From Hyposmocoma kahamanoa (Eukaryota > Arthropoda > Insecta > Lepidoptera > Cosmopterigidae), in NCBI RefSeq assembly GCF_003589595.1, contig NW_020653945.1, positions 4,451,026 through 4,515,025 on the forward strand: a stretch of 64,000 nucleotides of DNA. The letters are read 5' to 3'. The notes below the pieces were generated by a model. It did not search any database and was not told the origin of the DNA. It saw only the letters and a list, made by a program, of their open reading frames with translations. The position numbers were made by a program, and so were the translations under genes. Within the stretch, counting starts at the first letter, position 1. Every line of letters starts with the position of its first letter. Below are positions 30,460 to 41,924 of this stretch, in pieces.

Positions 30460-30972
30460 TCAACGCGAACCTAGGTGAGATGAGGTGTCCATACCTCCAG
30501 GTCGCCGCTCGCGGCGCGCAGTCCGCGCGCTGGAAATTGATATGTAACAACGATTGATCACGTTGACAAGCGCCCGGTGGCGTCTGACAGCAGGCGGCGC
30601 GGCGTGTCGTTAAACCACTGGACAATTTTCAAGTTTTGGGATGAATGTGATTTTAATAACTATAGGACTTTAGTTGAAAATAAAAATTTATCAAGTTCTC
30701 TGTAGTATTTAAAGAGAAATATCTTCATATAAAAATGATGTGCAAAGTTAGATATTTTATTCTTAAATAATTCGTTTTAGACTTTTATTTTGTCTTCTTT
30801 TCGGTATTTAGTATGATCAGATAAAGTACATCTTTTCGTGTAAGAAATTATTACATTCTTTAGATAATATCCTTACCTGTGTCGTGTATGTTTTATTAGA
30901 CCGTTATTTAAAAGTAAATGCCTAAACCATTGCATCTAGCAAAACAATTTTCCCTCATCTCCTCCGGAGACT
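30460..30972 (+). repeat. Two-copy ~510-bp repeat, copy 1
   Basis: Aligns end to end with the reverse strand of 44460-44975. Shared blocks include 'gcgaacctaggtgagatgag', 'acgttgacaagcgcccggtg', 'ctctgtagtatttaaagaga' and 'cattctttagataatatcc'. The first ~150 bp are GC-rich and the rest AT-rich. No coding frame, polymerase III boxes or inverted ends are visible, so its class is unknown. Confidence 0.8.
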
Positions 30973-31015
30973 CGCATTTAATTTTTATAGACGGTGTTTT
31001 ATTATAATTGTACCT

Positions 31016-31640
31016 TTTTTGTATCAATGTTACCCCACTGACCTTCTGTATAAGTCATGTAAAGTATTAACTGTAAGGCAATTATTCATTAAGTCCACAG
31101 TCCTCAAACAGCACGTATTGCTCCCTTATAGTACTGAAAACACTAATAAAAGACGAAAAGATATTGTCTGCCCCAAAATTATATCATCAAAACATACTTT
31201 TATTTCAAGATTTTTTGTGTTTCTTGGACCATTTTTGTACAATAAATTAAACGCCAAATATTCCATTTATAATTTCTGTTGCTTTAAGGTAAAGAAAATT
31301 CTCCAAGAAGCTCTTCAAAATATGTCTTATGAGGATACAGAGAATTTATTTATTATCGTAAATTAAATGTTGTCTTGTTTAAGTGTACATTTTTTATTTA
31401 TTTTTTTATTTTCATTGGCAATTTATTATTTAATTGTTTAATTTTATTTCATAAGATTCTCCTAAAAAGTATTTATAATATTAATAGTATCCACATTTAT
31501 AATTAGTAGTACTTTTTACCTGAAATACAGGAATTTCCTAGTTCAGGTACATGTGTTATTTTGACATTAAATCGCATAAGTAGTCTTTAGTTTTCTCTGT
31601 ACATTATGTTACTGAATAAACAATTTTATTTATATTTATT
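31016..31640 (+). pseudogene. C-terminal end of a LINE reverse transcriptase with 3' tail
   Basis: An open frame of 115 residues (31019-31366) starts within 'YPTDLLYKSCKVLTVRQLFI' and contains 'KRRKDIVCPKII' and 'RFFVFLGPFLYNKL'. It ends 'KKILQEALQNMSYEDTENLF'. The order (leucine/lysine helix after Y-P-T, a K-x5-P stretch, then F-x-x-x-GP-x-x-YN-x-L) is that of the region after the thumb in CR1/Jockey-like LINEs. It is 5'-truncated at about 31015. The following AT-rich stretch to about 31640 would be the 3' UTR. The reading frame is undamaged for its whole length, unusual among the LINE remnants here. Confidence 0.65.
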
Positions 31641-32465
31641 TAATGTATTATTTCTTACAGCCTTCTTTTTCCTCTTTTTACAATAAATCATGTCAACCGA
31701 GCTAACTGCATTCGCCAAGGCTGGGATAGTATAAATGTCAAGTTTGTCATGTTCTTGACCTTGTATTATATACCAATCACAATCGGTCAAGTATTAAAAC
31801 TTACTTGATATCGGAAATGTCTAACGGAACGAATGGAATAGACTTGAAATGGTGTTTAATTACGCTGTGGGCACAAAGCTTTAACACCAATAACCGGCAG
31901 AAATTTCTCAAGAGAATACTCATTACTGCGCTTAATAAGAAAGCTGAGTTGGTTATGAAAGTTTCCGTCAGTATTACAGAGAAACTAATTTTATAAATGG
32001 CTGTCTTTCAAAAACAGTGGCTTGAAATAAAATAGTTAAATACGTATGAAAATTATGAAAGTAATGCAAATTGCATGAAACAAATTACGTATATGTTAAA
32101 TTTCACAACTTTTCTATTCGACCATAAAGAAGTTGTAAACTAATTTCATTCGTATGTTAGCGAATCGTGTCATTAATATATTTTATTTTGTTAGAAAACT
32201 TCTGTGCAAAAAATAGTTTTATCGAAATAATAAATATCGACATCATCACCATCGAATCAACGGAACGCTAACGGGCGGCCGTCATTACGAAAAACATCTT
32301 TGACTAGAAAAGACGTGGTTTTGTTTTGGATTTATAGTGAAAGTTCTTATAATATAATTTAGAACAGTTATTGGAGTCTCATTTCTATGTCTACTAGGAA
32401 AATCTCATATATAGAACATCTTTCCTGAAATGTTATAATTTTTCAGATGTATTACTGTTATGTAA
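31641..32465. other. Unassigned AT-rich DNA
   Basis: The stretch 'catgaaacaaattacgtata' to 'ttcattcgtatg' (32077-32156) loosely resembles 60168-60243, hinting at another old repeat. No gene supported. Confidence 0.45.
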
Positions 32466-33065
32466 TCCCACTTCAAAAAGGAGGTTCTCAACTCGACAGT
32501 ATTTTGTGTGTGTGTATGTTAGGGCTCGTTCTCATCACATCGAAAGGTTTTATTTATCGTTGGACGACAGTTGCGTCTAGCCTGTTCCCATATCACGACT
32601 ATCTGTCGTGACTGTGTCGTGGACGTTTATTTTATCGTTGAACGACGGTCGTGTCTAACTGTTCCCATTAGATCGTGACGATTATTAACGATCGGTTCAA
32701 GGCATCTGCCTTGTCCTTTGCACGACAGAATCGTTTGAAACTGCGACTATCTGTCGTCATATTTTTATCGCGACGTTTTATTTATCGTCTGACGACTGTC
32801 GTTCTAGCACTTCTCGTTGTTACGACAGTCTGACGTCGTAACGTCAAAAAATGTGTGAACAACTTCATTTAAGTATACAAGCCGCGACACTTTAATCTGC
32901 ACGACTATCTGTCGTCACGACATAATGGGAACGCGCCCTTACGCGATTACTCCGACATTCGTGAACCGATTTCGATAATTCTTTGGAGGTACTTCAGTAG
33001 TGGTCTCATTTAAATTTAAAGAAAATATTCCACCTCTAAGTGTGACATATTAGAGGATGAATTCG
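32466..33065. repeat. 'accgacttc' repeat, copy interrupted by a MITE
   Basis: Left part 32466-32521 (cacttcaaaaaggaggttct to tgtatgtta), right part 32939-33065 (ttacgcgattactccgacat to gaggatgaa). The two halves join at 'tatgttacgcgat' exactly as in the intact copy at 22657. Confidence 0.88.
32522..32938. mobile_element. 417-bp Harbinger-type MITE with TTA duplication
   Basis: The ends are gggctcgttctcatca and, from the right, gggcgcgttcccatta (13 of 16 identical). TTA is duplicated at 32519-32521 and 32939-32941. The paralogous repeat at 22657 has a single TTA there. The interior is packed with tgtcgtgac/gacgacag motifs in both orientations, which makes it strongly self-complementary. No transposase frame. 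Confidence 0.88.
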
Positions 33066-33118
33066 ATTTATTGAATTTCACTCACTGTCTATTAACCGAT
33101 TTCAATCAGACTTGGCAA

Positions 33119-33200
33119 ATAGACGTAATTCACCGTTTGGTGAATTACGTCTTAAAAAAACCGACTTAAAAGTTTTTTTAAGTCGGTTTTTTTAATAAAA
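33119..33200. repeat. Two adjacent hairpins
   Basis: First: agacgtaattcacc / ggtgaattacgtct with a 4-base loop (33121-33152). Second: aaaaaaccgactta paired with taagtcggtttttt (33154-33194), which is the end motif of the 'accgacttc' repeat folded on itself. Confidence 0.9.
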
Positions 33201-34650
33201 AAAAAGGTATAATTATATCGTGTAAACGACTACTGTCCAATGTAAGCTAATAATAATATTTATTTTCACCCACAAAATCAGTTTAAGAGCTAACTAAATC
33301 AATGGAACATATTTCAATTTTGGGATATCGAATACTTCAATGAGTGACTAGCGCCCGTTGTAGATTTCAAAAGTCTGTGTTACGCATGTTATCTTAAAAA
33401 GTCGAGTGTCGGCGCCTGAATCGATCAAGAAAAGTGATTTTTAGATCTGCGATTAGCTTAATTTATAATCTTTAAAGTCCTCAATATTGTTTATTTGCAT
33501 TCCACAATTGTGAAATTTGGAGTTACGTAGAAAAATAATCACATCGTGGCCCCTTTAGAACATAACCAACTAGAATGGAAGACAGTAGAGTAGGCTGTTA
33601 TTAATTGTTCCTTTGGGTCATAAATATTATAATTTTTTTTTTATTAAGAATAAGAATACATTTATTGCATAACTATAGGTAACTATATAAGGTCTTAAAA
33701 TATCACATTGGTTTGTGCTCTATAGTCTACCAGTTAAGGTGTACAATATTATTAAATGTCACAGATTAAAATTAAATTGCATTACAATAGAAAAAACAAT
33801 TATTAAATAAACATGTCACATCGCTAGTCACCAAATTTGTCGTTGTCGTCAAAAATGTCTTGTACACTATAATAAAATTTAGTACTCAACATTTACTAAG
33901 AGCATTTTTAAATTTTACGTACTCGAATTTTTTAAATAATAATAAATCTTTTTTTTAATAATTTGTTTCGTTTTGTAATAGATCAGGAAATTTGTTATAC
34001 ATTTTTGTAGACTTGACGTAATGACATGAGTATAATAAATGAAAATATAAATAAAACCTGTAATCATTCATTGCCGCATTCTAGAGAGTGCGTAAGGAAT
34101 CGACTATAAATTTTATGACAATGGTAAAAAACCGTTTTTTGTTTACAATTTTTTTCATTGTCCATATTTCTATTAAAGAAAAAGTATTGGCATTTATGCC
34201 TTGACATTTATATATCGCGTTTCCGTGATGGCACGCCCCTTCGGTCTCTTTGTTTACATACCCTGATAAAAGAAAACAAGCTGTGTTTTCTTTACCTCGC
34301 CTTATTTTCATATGGCAGAGTGGAAATAAGCACAAAGGTAGTGGGTACTTACAGAAAAAAAATATTATTAAAAATATCAATTTTATGTCTTCCTAAGTAA
34401 TTGTTTTTATTTATTTATTTATTTAATCATTTATTGTACAGGAAAACACAAACAAAAGGTGCTGCTTATTTCTAAAAGAAATTTCTTCCTGCAGACCAAA
34501 ATACAGGACCCAATAACTACCATAACGGGTTTACAACTAAACAAAACTAATTATTTAATAAAATAATAATAAAAAACAATAGCAAAAATATTAACTTACT
34601 ACAGACTATATAAATACATACATAAATACGTATTTCATATTATATTATCT
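33201..34650. other. Unassigned AT-rich DNA
   Basis: Includes a TTTA microsatellite at 34405-34425. The stretch 'aagaatacatttattgcata' at about 33650 resembles the complement of a LINE tail with AATAAA. No frame supports a gene. Confidence 0.5.
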
Positions 34651-34710
34651 TTTTTTTGTTATATCAAGTGACGAGACGAACAATTCGTGCGCCTGATGTC
34701 CATAACAGGA
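34651..34710 (-). repeat. Rep-A fragment
   Basis: Only the tail end is kept: 'atatcaagtgacgagacgaa' to 'gcgcctgatgtccataac', with a short internal loss. Confidence 0.7.
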
Positions 34711-35744
34711 TATATAGTGCTGTTCCATCCTATCTATAAAATGGATGGAACAGTGAATAAATAATGCTCCTTAACTCTCAATTTAAAGATAGCTAAGGAT
34801 TTACAATTATAAACAGTAATGGGAAGTGCATTCAAAAGTCTGACCGCAATAACAATAAAGAAGTGAGAAAAAACCGGAATCGATTGATGGTAAAGATAAC
34901 TGGGACCTTACGAGAGAGCGACAGGGCTTATCCTGGGAATTCAGAAAGCTGAAACTCTTTTTCAGGTACCTGGGATAATTGTTATGTGTAAATGAAGATG
35001 ACAATTTTGGCATAGTCAATTTACTTGGTCAATTTTATTAAATTTAACCAACCCGACCCGATTTTTTTTGCAATAGAATGAAATGATCCTTCCTTGATAC
35101 TGACTAAAAAATTAATCAATTTTATTCATTTTTATGAAGAACTCATGATTGACCAAAAAAATTATTACGACAGTTTGCCTATATCTCTTATGGTTTATAA
35201 AAACTCACCGTATATTAAAATAATACGGGTCGTTACCATTCCGTACATACAAGTTCCGTCCTTTTTAACTTTAATTTCAAACGTAGCTACCTCTATCCAT
35301 CAAGGTACCAATCATACAAAGCATGTTTCAAATTTATAAACCACAAATGGAATTTCAACATCCAAGCGATCGATTTCTATACCGTGCGGATATCTAACCT
35401 TGATAGATTTAACTTCGAACGACTTTTCTATATACAAGTGAAAATTAGGCTTTCGTGTTATTTTCTCATCACTCGTTACCGAACGAGCGAGCGATTTAAG
35501 AATAGGTTTCCTCAGGGGAGAGTTTAAATAATTTCACGGCAATTCATTTCATGACATCAATAATGCATCCAAGTCGGACTAAACCTGACACGTTTAGACC
35601 AAGTGTGATTATTGTAACCAGTAAAGCAGGCGAATTTTTTTATAAAAACTAACCCTCAATGAAATATATGTACAGGTGGCCAAACTCCAGTAGAATCACG
35701 TAATTCGTTGTCTTTAAAATTAAGTATTTATTCAAGGAGAATAA
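34711..35744. other. Unassigned DNA
   Basis: A short inverted match 'gttccatcctat' / 'ggatggaac' occurs near 34722-34752. The frame at 35094-35339 shows no motif. Confidence 0.5.
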
Positions 35745-35885
35745 GGCATAGTACAGCTTAAATCTATGGTTGTAAGGCTTGGACACTCACAGTTAAAGAA
35801 GAGAATAAACTCTGGTGACTGAGAAATAGGTTCTCAGGAGGATATTGAGAGAATATGACAGCTGGAGACTAAGTAAGTAAGCTAT
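35745..35885 (+). pseudogene. Fragment of a LINE reverse transcriptase, C-terminal side
   Basis: Translation gives Y-G-C-K-A-W-T-L-T-V-K-E-E-N-K-L, a stop after one tryptophan, then, in a shifted frame, L-R-R-I-L-R-E-Y. This matches the conserved 'YGxExWTLTKKxExRL...RKxLRRI' block that follows the RT core in many LINEs. At least one stop and one frameshift are present. Confidence 0.65.
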
Positions 35886-35929
35886 TTACTACAACTGTTA
35901 TGTCGCCCAGCCAATCTAACTTAGGAAGA

Positions 35930-36098
35930 ATGGGAGAACATGGGACTTATATGTCTTAAGGTGACGGGTGCAGTGGCAGTGCCTCTCATATCTTTGCGAT
36001 TTAAAGCTCTGAGCGACACTGTAACTGTTATGGACAGAGTGTCGTTTATCACCAGACGCACAATTTGTTCTTCCCGTCACTTGATATCATAAAAAAAA
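35930..36098 (+). repeat. Rep-A copy, 5'-truncated
   Basis: Starts in the middle (gagaacatgggacttatatg) and runs to the A-rich end 'tcacttgatatcataaaaaa'. Truncation at that side with an intact A-rich end is what retroposition would produce. Confidence 0.88.
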
Positions 36099-37004
36099 CG
36101 TGAAGAGAGCTTATCGGGCTCAGTTCACTGCACGGTGACCCAGGTATCGCTGTGGAAGTGGACCTGCGTGAACTCCAAGCGGATGCTAAGCTTATTGGCG
36201 AGAGATTGCACAGGACCGAAAAAAGTGCCGTGATCTCGTTTGGGAAGTCAAGACATATTTGGGGTCGCTGAGCTAGCGGAGTAAGTACAACTTAAATAAA
36301 TTGCCTGGGGCTAGATTAAATGAAGAAAATTGATGTCCCAAATGCCTTTGTTCCAAGACATTTGCGTGGGATGCTCTTAGGTAAAGTAGCTGCCAACGTA
36401 CTAATATCTATCATTTAGGTTAATGCATTTAGGAGACATGATTTTGTACAAAATCAAAGTCACTTTATTTCACATACAATTAAAAAAGGCAATAAATGTC
36501 AAATAAGTCTGTAGCTCAGCGATAGATTAAGTATAGGGCCCTCGCTGATATCTAGTTATAGCCCATTATGGTTCAGAATACACCAAAAATTTGCACATAC
36601 TCACACGAGAACAAAAGCACCTAAGTTAAACGTCTAAAATAAATCTAAAATATTCTTGAATTACATCATCTTATTTCAGAGCCAGACTCTTGTCTGTGTA
36701 GCCTCCTCCACTCCTCACGGTTCATAACATTGCTACATGTTCGGGAAATCTTGTGCAGTGGTTTTTCGCTTACCTTCTGCACCGTGGCTCACCGAAAAAT
36801 GGATCGCCCGCTGATATCTGGTCAGAAGACGTTTCTAAAAGTAGTCACATTTTAAGAGACTTCTCGAATTTTTCCTTTCGAACTTCTCGTAGATACTCTG
36901 CAGAATGCTCTGTGCCATTTTGTTAAAAATTTGGTGAGACTCTAGCTCCAGCCAGGGTGGTTCTGGATAAAAACCAATGCTGTCATACCAAGTCTGCACA
37001 ATCA
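36099..37004. other. Unassigned; possible minus-strand LINE tail at 36455
   Basis: 'caaaatcaaagtcactttat' followed by ttcacatac is the complement of an AATAAAGTGACTTTGATTTTG-like LINE tail. No coding remnant was recognised. Confidence 0.45.
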
Positions 37005-37245
37005 GTGTGGGCTTGGTGTTAAGCGATACGCCTGTTCATAAGTAACTCATAGCTTTAAACCGCAAAGATCTGAGGGGCACTGACACTGCGTCTGTCATCC
37101 TAAGTCAAGTCCCATGTGCCTGTAATTTCAAGACCACCCTTACCTTTCAAAACTGGAACGCAGTAATGGTCACATTACAGTTTGGCGGCAGAAATAGGTA
37201 AGGTGGCAGTACTTCCCTGGAGGAACTCTTTCACAAGGAGGATTG
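37005..37245 (-). repeat. Rep-A copy, most of the unit
   Basis: From 'gttaagcgatacgcctgttc' to 'ctttcacaaggaggattgct' on the minus strand. The extreme tail is missing. Confidence 0.88.
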
Positions 37246-38424
37246 CTATACAGTTGTGTATTAAGTATAATTAGATTAGTATGAACCAGATTTATTGTAT
37301 TATGTTATAGTTCTTATTAGTATTTTTTTCACGTGACAAATAAAATTTGTAGAAAAAAGAATAATACGTATTTATGTAAAGTACTCGGAACGGAGCTGTA
37401 TTTTGTGACTAAAGTGTCTTAGTATTATTGTAACGTTATATCCCCTAAAAATAAACGACAATCAATTTAGCGTATTTGTGAGACTAGCTACCATTAGATA
37501 AGTGCTTACACTACGCAGTATCATTATTTATATTTCTGAATATTCAGCGATGGGAACGGTAGCACTTGGTTCTTAAATCGATTGGAGTATTTGCTTGTAC
37601 TCTGGAACGTTGTATACTTTGGGATATATTTTTTTTATAACGGAAACTGCAATTTTTATTTTTTTTCAAGGCCCCGTCTGCAAAATGATTAGAGATCAGC
37701 ACAGAGATTTAAATATTCTGCGAAAGAAATTAATCAATATTTTTTTAAGCTCGTGACGATGCGACCTCCTCCATCGTCATCCCACCTTCTTATCATCTTT
37801 TCTCTGGTTTCTGGCCACTTATTTTTTAATTTTGAATCATTCTTTAATTCTTTTGCTTCGTCATTCTCACTTTGTTTCGTCCCATCATCTCTCTCTACCT
37901 AATGTCTGAAGCGAGCATTCCTGCTCGTCTTCACCAGTAATTCTGATCGATTTTATCAGTTTTCAATTAAAATCATGTAACCTAACTAATATTTGTAGAA
38001 AATACGGCCCTTTTGAGGTAAATTCTTTACTGTTTCGCACATGTTTTGTAGCATTTAAGTACGGAGCGTTTTTGATATTTTACCTGTGTTTTATGATATT
38101 TTTACTGTTACAGCCTTCTTTTACCTTTTCCTTCTGCCTTATTATGCAATACATTTATGTGCACCGAGTCGTCTACTTCATTACTCGCGACACTGGCGGT
38201 TTACAACTTTAAATACGAGAAGTATAAAACTTGTCATATATCATAATTTGTTTCATGTAGTTAATATTATTTTTATGTCTTTCATGTGGTAAAAGCACTC
38301 TGACGTATTACGATTTTTCTTCTGTCTTCTTTCTGTCCTTATTCCACGCTAGATGGGGTCGGCACAACATGTATTTTTCTTTCACTCTCTCCTATCAGTC
38401 GTTATTTCAATACTCGCACCATCA
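37246..38424. other. Unassigned; diverged relative of the 29901 tandem unit
   Basis: 37755-37960 shares the order 'atcccaccttcttatcatct', 'atttttaattttgaatc', 'cttcgtcattctcac' with the tandem units. The rest is unassigned. Confidence 0.5.
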
Positions 38425-38690
38425 CCTATGACTCTCTGAGACGTGGTCACCTACTATAGGCCTCGTAAAAAAGCTCAAAGTATAAAGCGAGCAATGCTGC
38501 CGAGCATTTTTCTACGTGCTCCAATCAGAAATGAGGAGATCCGTAGAAGAACGAAAGTCACCGATATTGCTCAAAGAATTAACAAGTTGAAGTGGCAGTG
38601 GGCAGGGCACATTACTCGTAGAACTGACGGCCGTTGGGGAAGAAGGTTCTCGAATGAAGATCACGAACCGGAAGGCGTTTAATGACCTTT
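38425..38690 (+). pseudogene. RTE-type LINE fragment, ORF2 C-terminus
   Basis: The frame at 38443-38682 contains 'RNEEIRRRTKVTDIAQRI' and 'KWQWAGHITRRTDGRWG'. These are almost the same as 'RNQEIRRRTKVTDIARRI' and 'KWQWAGYIARRTDGHW' in the larger RTE copy at 41925-43080. The 5' part has stops and the 3' part shifts frame after W-G-R-R. It is older than the larger copy. Confidence 0.85.
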
Positions 38691-39496
38691 CTTATCCATG
38701 TCATCTTTCATACAACCCATCTATCTCTTCTTTGGCATTCCTTTCCCCTAATATCCCTCCACATTCATACCTCACACTCTTCTCGTCACATGACATTCTT
38801 CCCAGCGCATGACATGCCCATTGCACACTAACGTGTTACTCCTCATTATGATATGTAGCTTTATTATGTCAAAGGTACGAATTGTAGAAAATAGCGAAAA
38901 TGATAAAGATAACCTGTGCCCAATAATGGGAAGTATGCTTATGCGTTGATACATTTGTTGACTACTCTAAACAAAGGCCTCTAAAGGATTTTCATCTACG
39001 TAATCGGTTCCGTAGTTACAGTGAATGAGTTTGTAGCCCTAGTTACTCACATGCACTCACGCGCACGCACCCACACACCCACGCATTAATCAACGAAAAA
39101 GTAGAATAGAGTTAAGTAAGATGTCATTAATTCCTTGAAATAAATAATATTGCTTATATTCCGATCTTTATTTGGCTTATATAAGTACAGTCAATAGAAT
39201 TTATACATATTATTGCTTGTGACTAAACAAGTTATCTTTTTGATAGTAAAGAGCAAAAATCGTATTTAAATGATCTCAGAAAACGTTTCAAAACATTTTC
39301 CAATATTCTAAATTGTTCTTATTGTGTTATATCTTTTTCTAAATTGATCCACTTAGCGATCCCAAGGGGAACTAGCCTCCTCGGCACCGATGTCTCAAGG
39401 TGTAAATTTCCTAACTTTTTTTACAAAAAGTACAAATTTAACTTTTTTTTTTCTTTTGCTTAGATAAGATATTATTTAATGCGTTTTATCTTTTAT
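38691..39496. other. Unassigned DNA
   Basis: A short CA-rich tract near 39055. No gene supported. Confidence 0.55.
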
Positions 39497-39499
39497 TTA

Positions 39500-39734
39500 G
39501 AGCGGTTGCAAACGGTGACTTTTAGCAGCGTGTCTACAGCTATTCAGTCAAAATGCAGTACCGATGCAGTCGCTAATCGTCTACATTTACACGCGCGTCT
39601 TAAGGAGCGATACAATCGCGATCGACGTTTTTAATAATTCAACGTAAGCGGTCGAATCGAACGTTTGCATGCAATCTCGCGTTTATGAAACGCGCGTTAG
39701 TATTGCTGCTAAAAATTGCCGTGTGTAACCGGTC
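39500..39734. mobile_element. 235-bp Harbinger-type MITE with TTA duplication
   Basis: Inverted ends of 31 bp match at 24 positions: gagcggttgcaaacggtgac on the left, gaccggttacacacggcaat inward from the right, both then running into ttttagcagc. TTA flanks both sides (39497-39499, 39735-39737). No coding capacity. A related solo end lies at about 45555-45592. Confidence 0.8.
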
Positions 39735-39737
39735 TTA

Positions 39738-40835
39738 ATGCTAAGTAATACTCAGTCAAATTCATAATTCGCTTAAAAATATTTCTGTAATGTTCTATGG
39801 TCTCTGTGAGTCTACTATTATTCTTAATGTTATGGTACTCATGGTACTGGGACTCTAGTTTGAGACCGTTAATTGGTGTGCCTGGAAAATTATTAATATT
39901 TTGGTTATCTATTCTCGTTTTACCAATCTCCCATGGTGAAGAAAACTTTAATTTAATTTTAGTTTTCTGAAATCCAATTATTTTCTGTAGACAAAGAAAT
40001 CGAGAAAATGCCATCATATGATAATTGTTCATCGGGTGTATGCGCAGGCAGATACCGACTAAATAGGTCCTAGATTCTACGAATACATACCCGCAAATGT
40101 ATAAAGTATAAAATTTTGAGGCTTTCGTGGTTATTCACCAATATATCACTAATTTTTCACGGGTTTCTTATCAGGGCAAGAGTTCTTTTTTACACGCTCC
40201 ATAGTCACAGGTTGTCTCACGTATTAAACCGAATACGGATAGAATTCCGAAATATCGGGAAAACGAAAAGATATTTATATTTTAAGAGAATTTATATTTT
40301 AGAAGATTATATATTTCATAAAAAATATCACGGTAAGTGGTAAGAAACTTTTCTAAATTGGTTCAAATAATGACAACAGATTGTGCGTATTGTTGTCACG
40401 GCGTCTGTCATCCACACAGTCTGTTAACGTTTCACTGAAAGTGGTACGTCGCTGGTTTTCAGTGTTCGGTAACAAAATACACGCGGCAAGGAACACGCAT
40501 TTATTAATTCAATTTGGGTCTTTAGTGTAATAAGGCTATAACTGCAAGACGACAACTTTTCAGGAAAGAGTTAGTTTGTATAGATTCTACGTACGAAATT
40601 AGTTGAAAAGTTTCTTGTCATAAAATTTGACATAACATAATTTATTCATTGTATTTTGCATTATTTTTATGACTTGCGTATAATAAAAGTACATGTATCT
40701 CTATTATAACAAGCGTACAAATTAATTTACTAACAAACAGGTGAGATTGTAGAGGAACATGTTAAAAACAAACTCAAACTCAAATTAATATTTCTTGTTA
40801 TTGTAACTATGGCGACATTAAAGCATGGAACACAC
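39738..40835. other. Unassigned DNA
   Basis: 'aaatatcgggaaaacgaaaa' near 40250 is echoed at about 49977, suggesting an unidentified old repeat. No gene supported. Confidence 0.45.
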
Positions 40836-40957
40836 AGAGAGTGGGTGCGGGTCGGGTCGGGACCGCGGCGGGTCTAATTTCGTGTGCTGTCGTCCATATA
40901 AATACCCGGATTTACCCCGGTCGCAACCGACCCGCGCCCGACTCGCCACCGCTCTCT
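40836..40957. repeat. GC-rich inverted-repeat segment, ~120 bp
   Basis: Left 'agagagtgggtgcgggtcgg' and right 'cgcgcccgactcgccaccgc' then tctct are approximate complements. The segment is far richer in G and C than its surroundings and is directly followed by Rep-A. It is a small palindromic repeat, perhaps a MITE whose right flank is the Rep-A insertion. Confidence 0.6.
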
Positions 40958-41150
40958 AAGCTACACGCCTAGCCATAACAGTTGCAGTGCTACTCAGAGC
41001 TTTAAATCACAAATATTTGAGGGGCACTGTCACGATGGTGATTTCAACTGCACCCTTAACCTTCAAAATTGGAACGCTGTAATGGCGACAGAAATAGGTA
41101 AGGCGGCAGTACTGCCCTGGACGAACTCTTCCACAAGGATTACTGCAACT
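40958..41150 (-). repeat. Rep-A copy, internally shortened
   Basis: From 'aagctacacgcctagccata' to 'ctcttccacaaggattactg', with about 80 bases of the middle missing after 'gcactgtcacgatggtg'. Confidence 0.88.
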
Positions 41151-41924
41151 AAAAGGTGTACCAGATCGCAACACTTCCACACTCCATACCAAATTACTGT
41201 CCTTGCCGGCAAAGAACCAGTACAGCGCGTACTCGTGCAGATTCTTCCTTGTACCACACGCTTCTGACAAGTGTCAAGTAGCGCCCAAAGCTGACGTCCA
41301 TCTCTGGTATCGTGAGATCCGCTTAATTGATTATATGGGCTGAGATCCTCAATTGACCTTTTTGATAGCGCAGTCAAGGCCGTCAAAACCATTAATTGCT
41401 GCCTGTCCTTGGGTATCCCGGTCGGTCCGTTAATTATGGTATCATTTTATAGAAAGAAAGGTCCTTTGATTTCATGGTACCAATAATATTTTGGTTATCT
41501 ACTGTCAGGTATGGTTAACGTGACCTTTATTTCTTTCCCTCAGAGCAGGACGCGATTTCTTATTGTTTTAAAAATCAAGTAGATGTTTATGATTAAAAAG
41601 AAAATAAAACAAACAGAAAAATGTTTCATGATCACAAATTTAAAAAAGAACTTTAGTCTGGTGGGCGTTTTCGCGCCATTTTTTTATACATTTATTGTCA
41701 CGTGTGTCCTGTTTGTCAAAGCGGAACATTGTAATTTGGGGACAGCGGGACACGAAGCTTAAAAGCGGGACTGTCCCGCTCAAAACGTGACATATGGCTA
41801 CGATAGGTATGGAGTGTTTTAATAATAAATAATTAAAACCGCCTGTCTTCCTAATAGGCTGTAATAGGCTCCTAATGTAAGTTTCGTTTCTTGACATTGT
41901 ATCAACCTGAAAATGTTGATACAA
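41151..41924. other. Unassigned; short perfect-looking palindrome
   Basis: 'agcgggactgtcccgct' at about 41763-41779 is palindromic. The preceding 'gacagcgggacac' suggests the end of a hAT-like element, without a partner. Confidence 0.45.
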
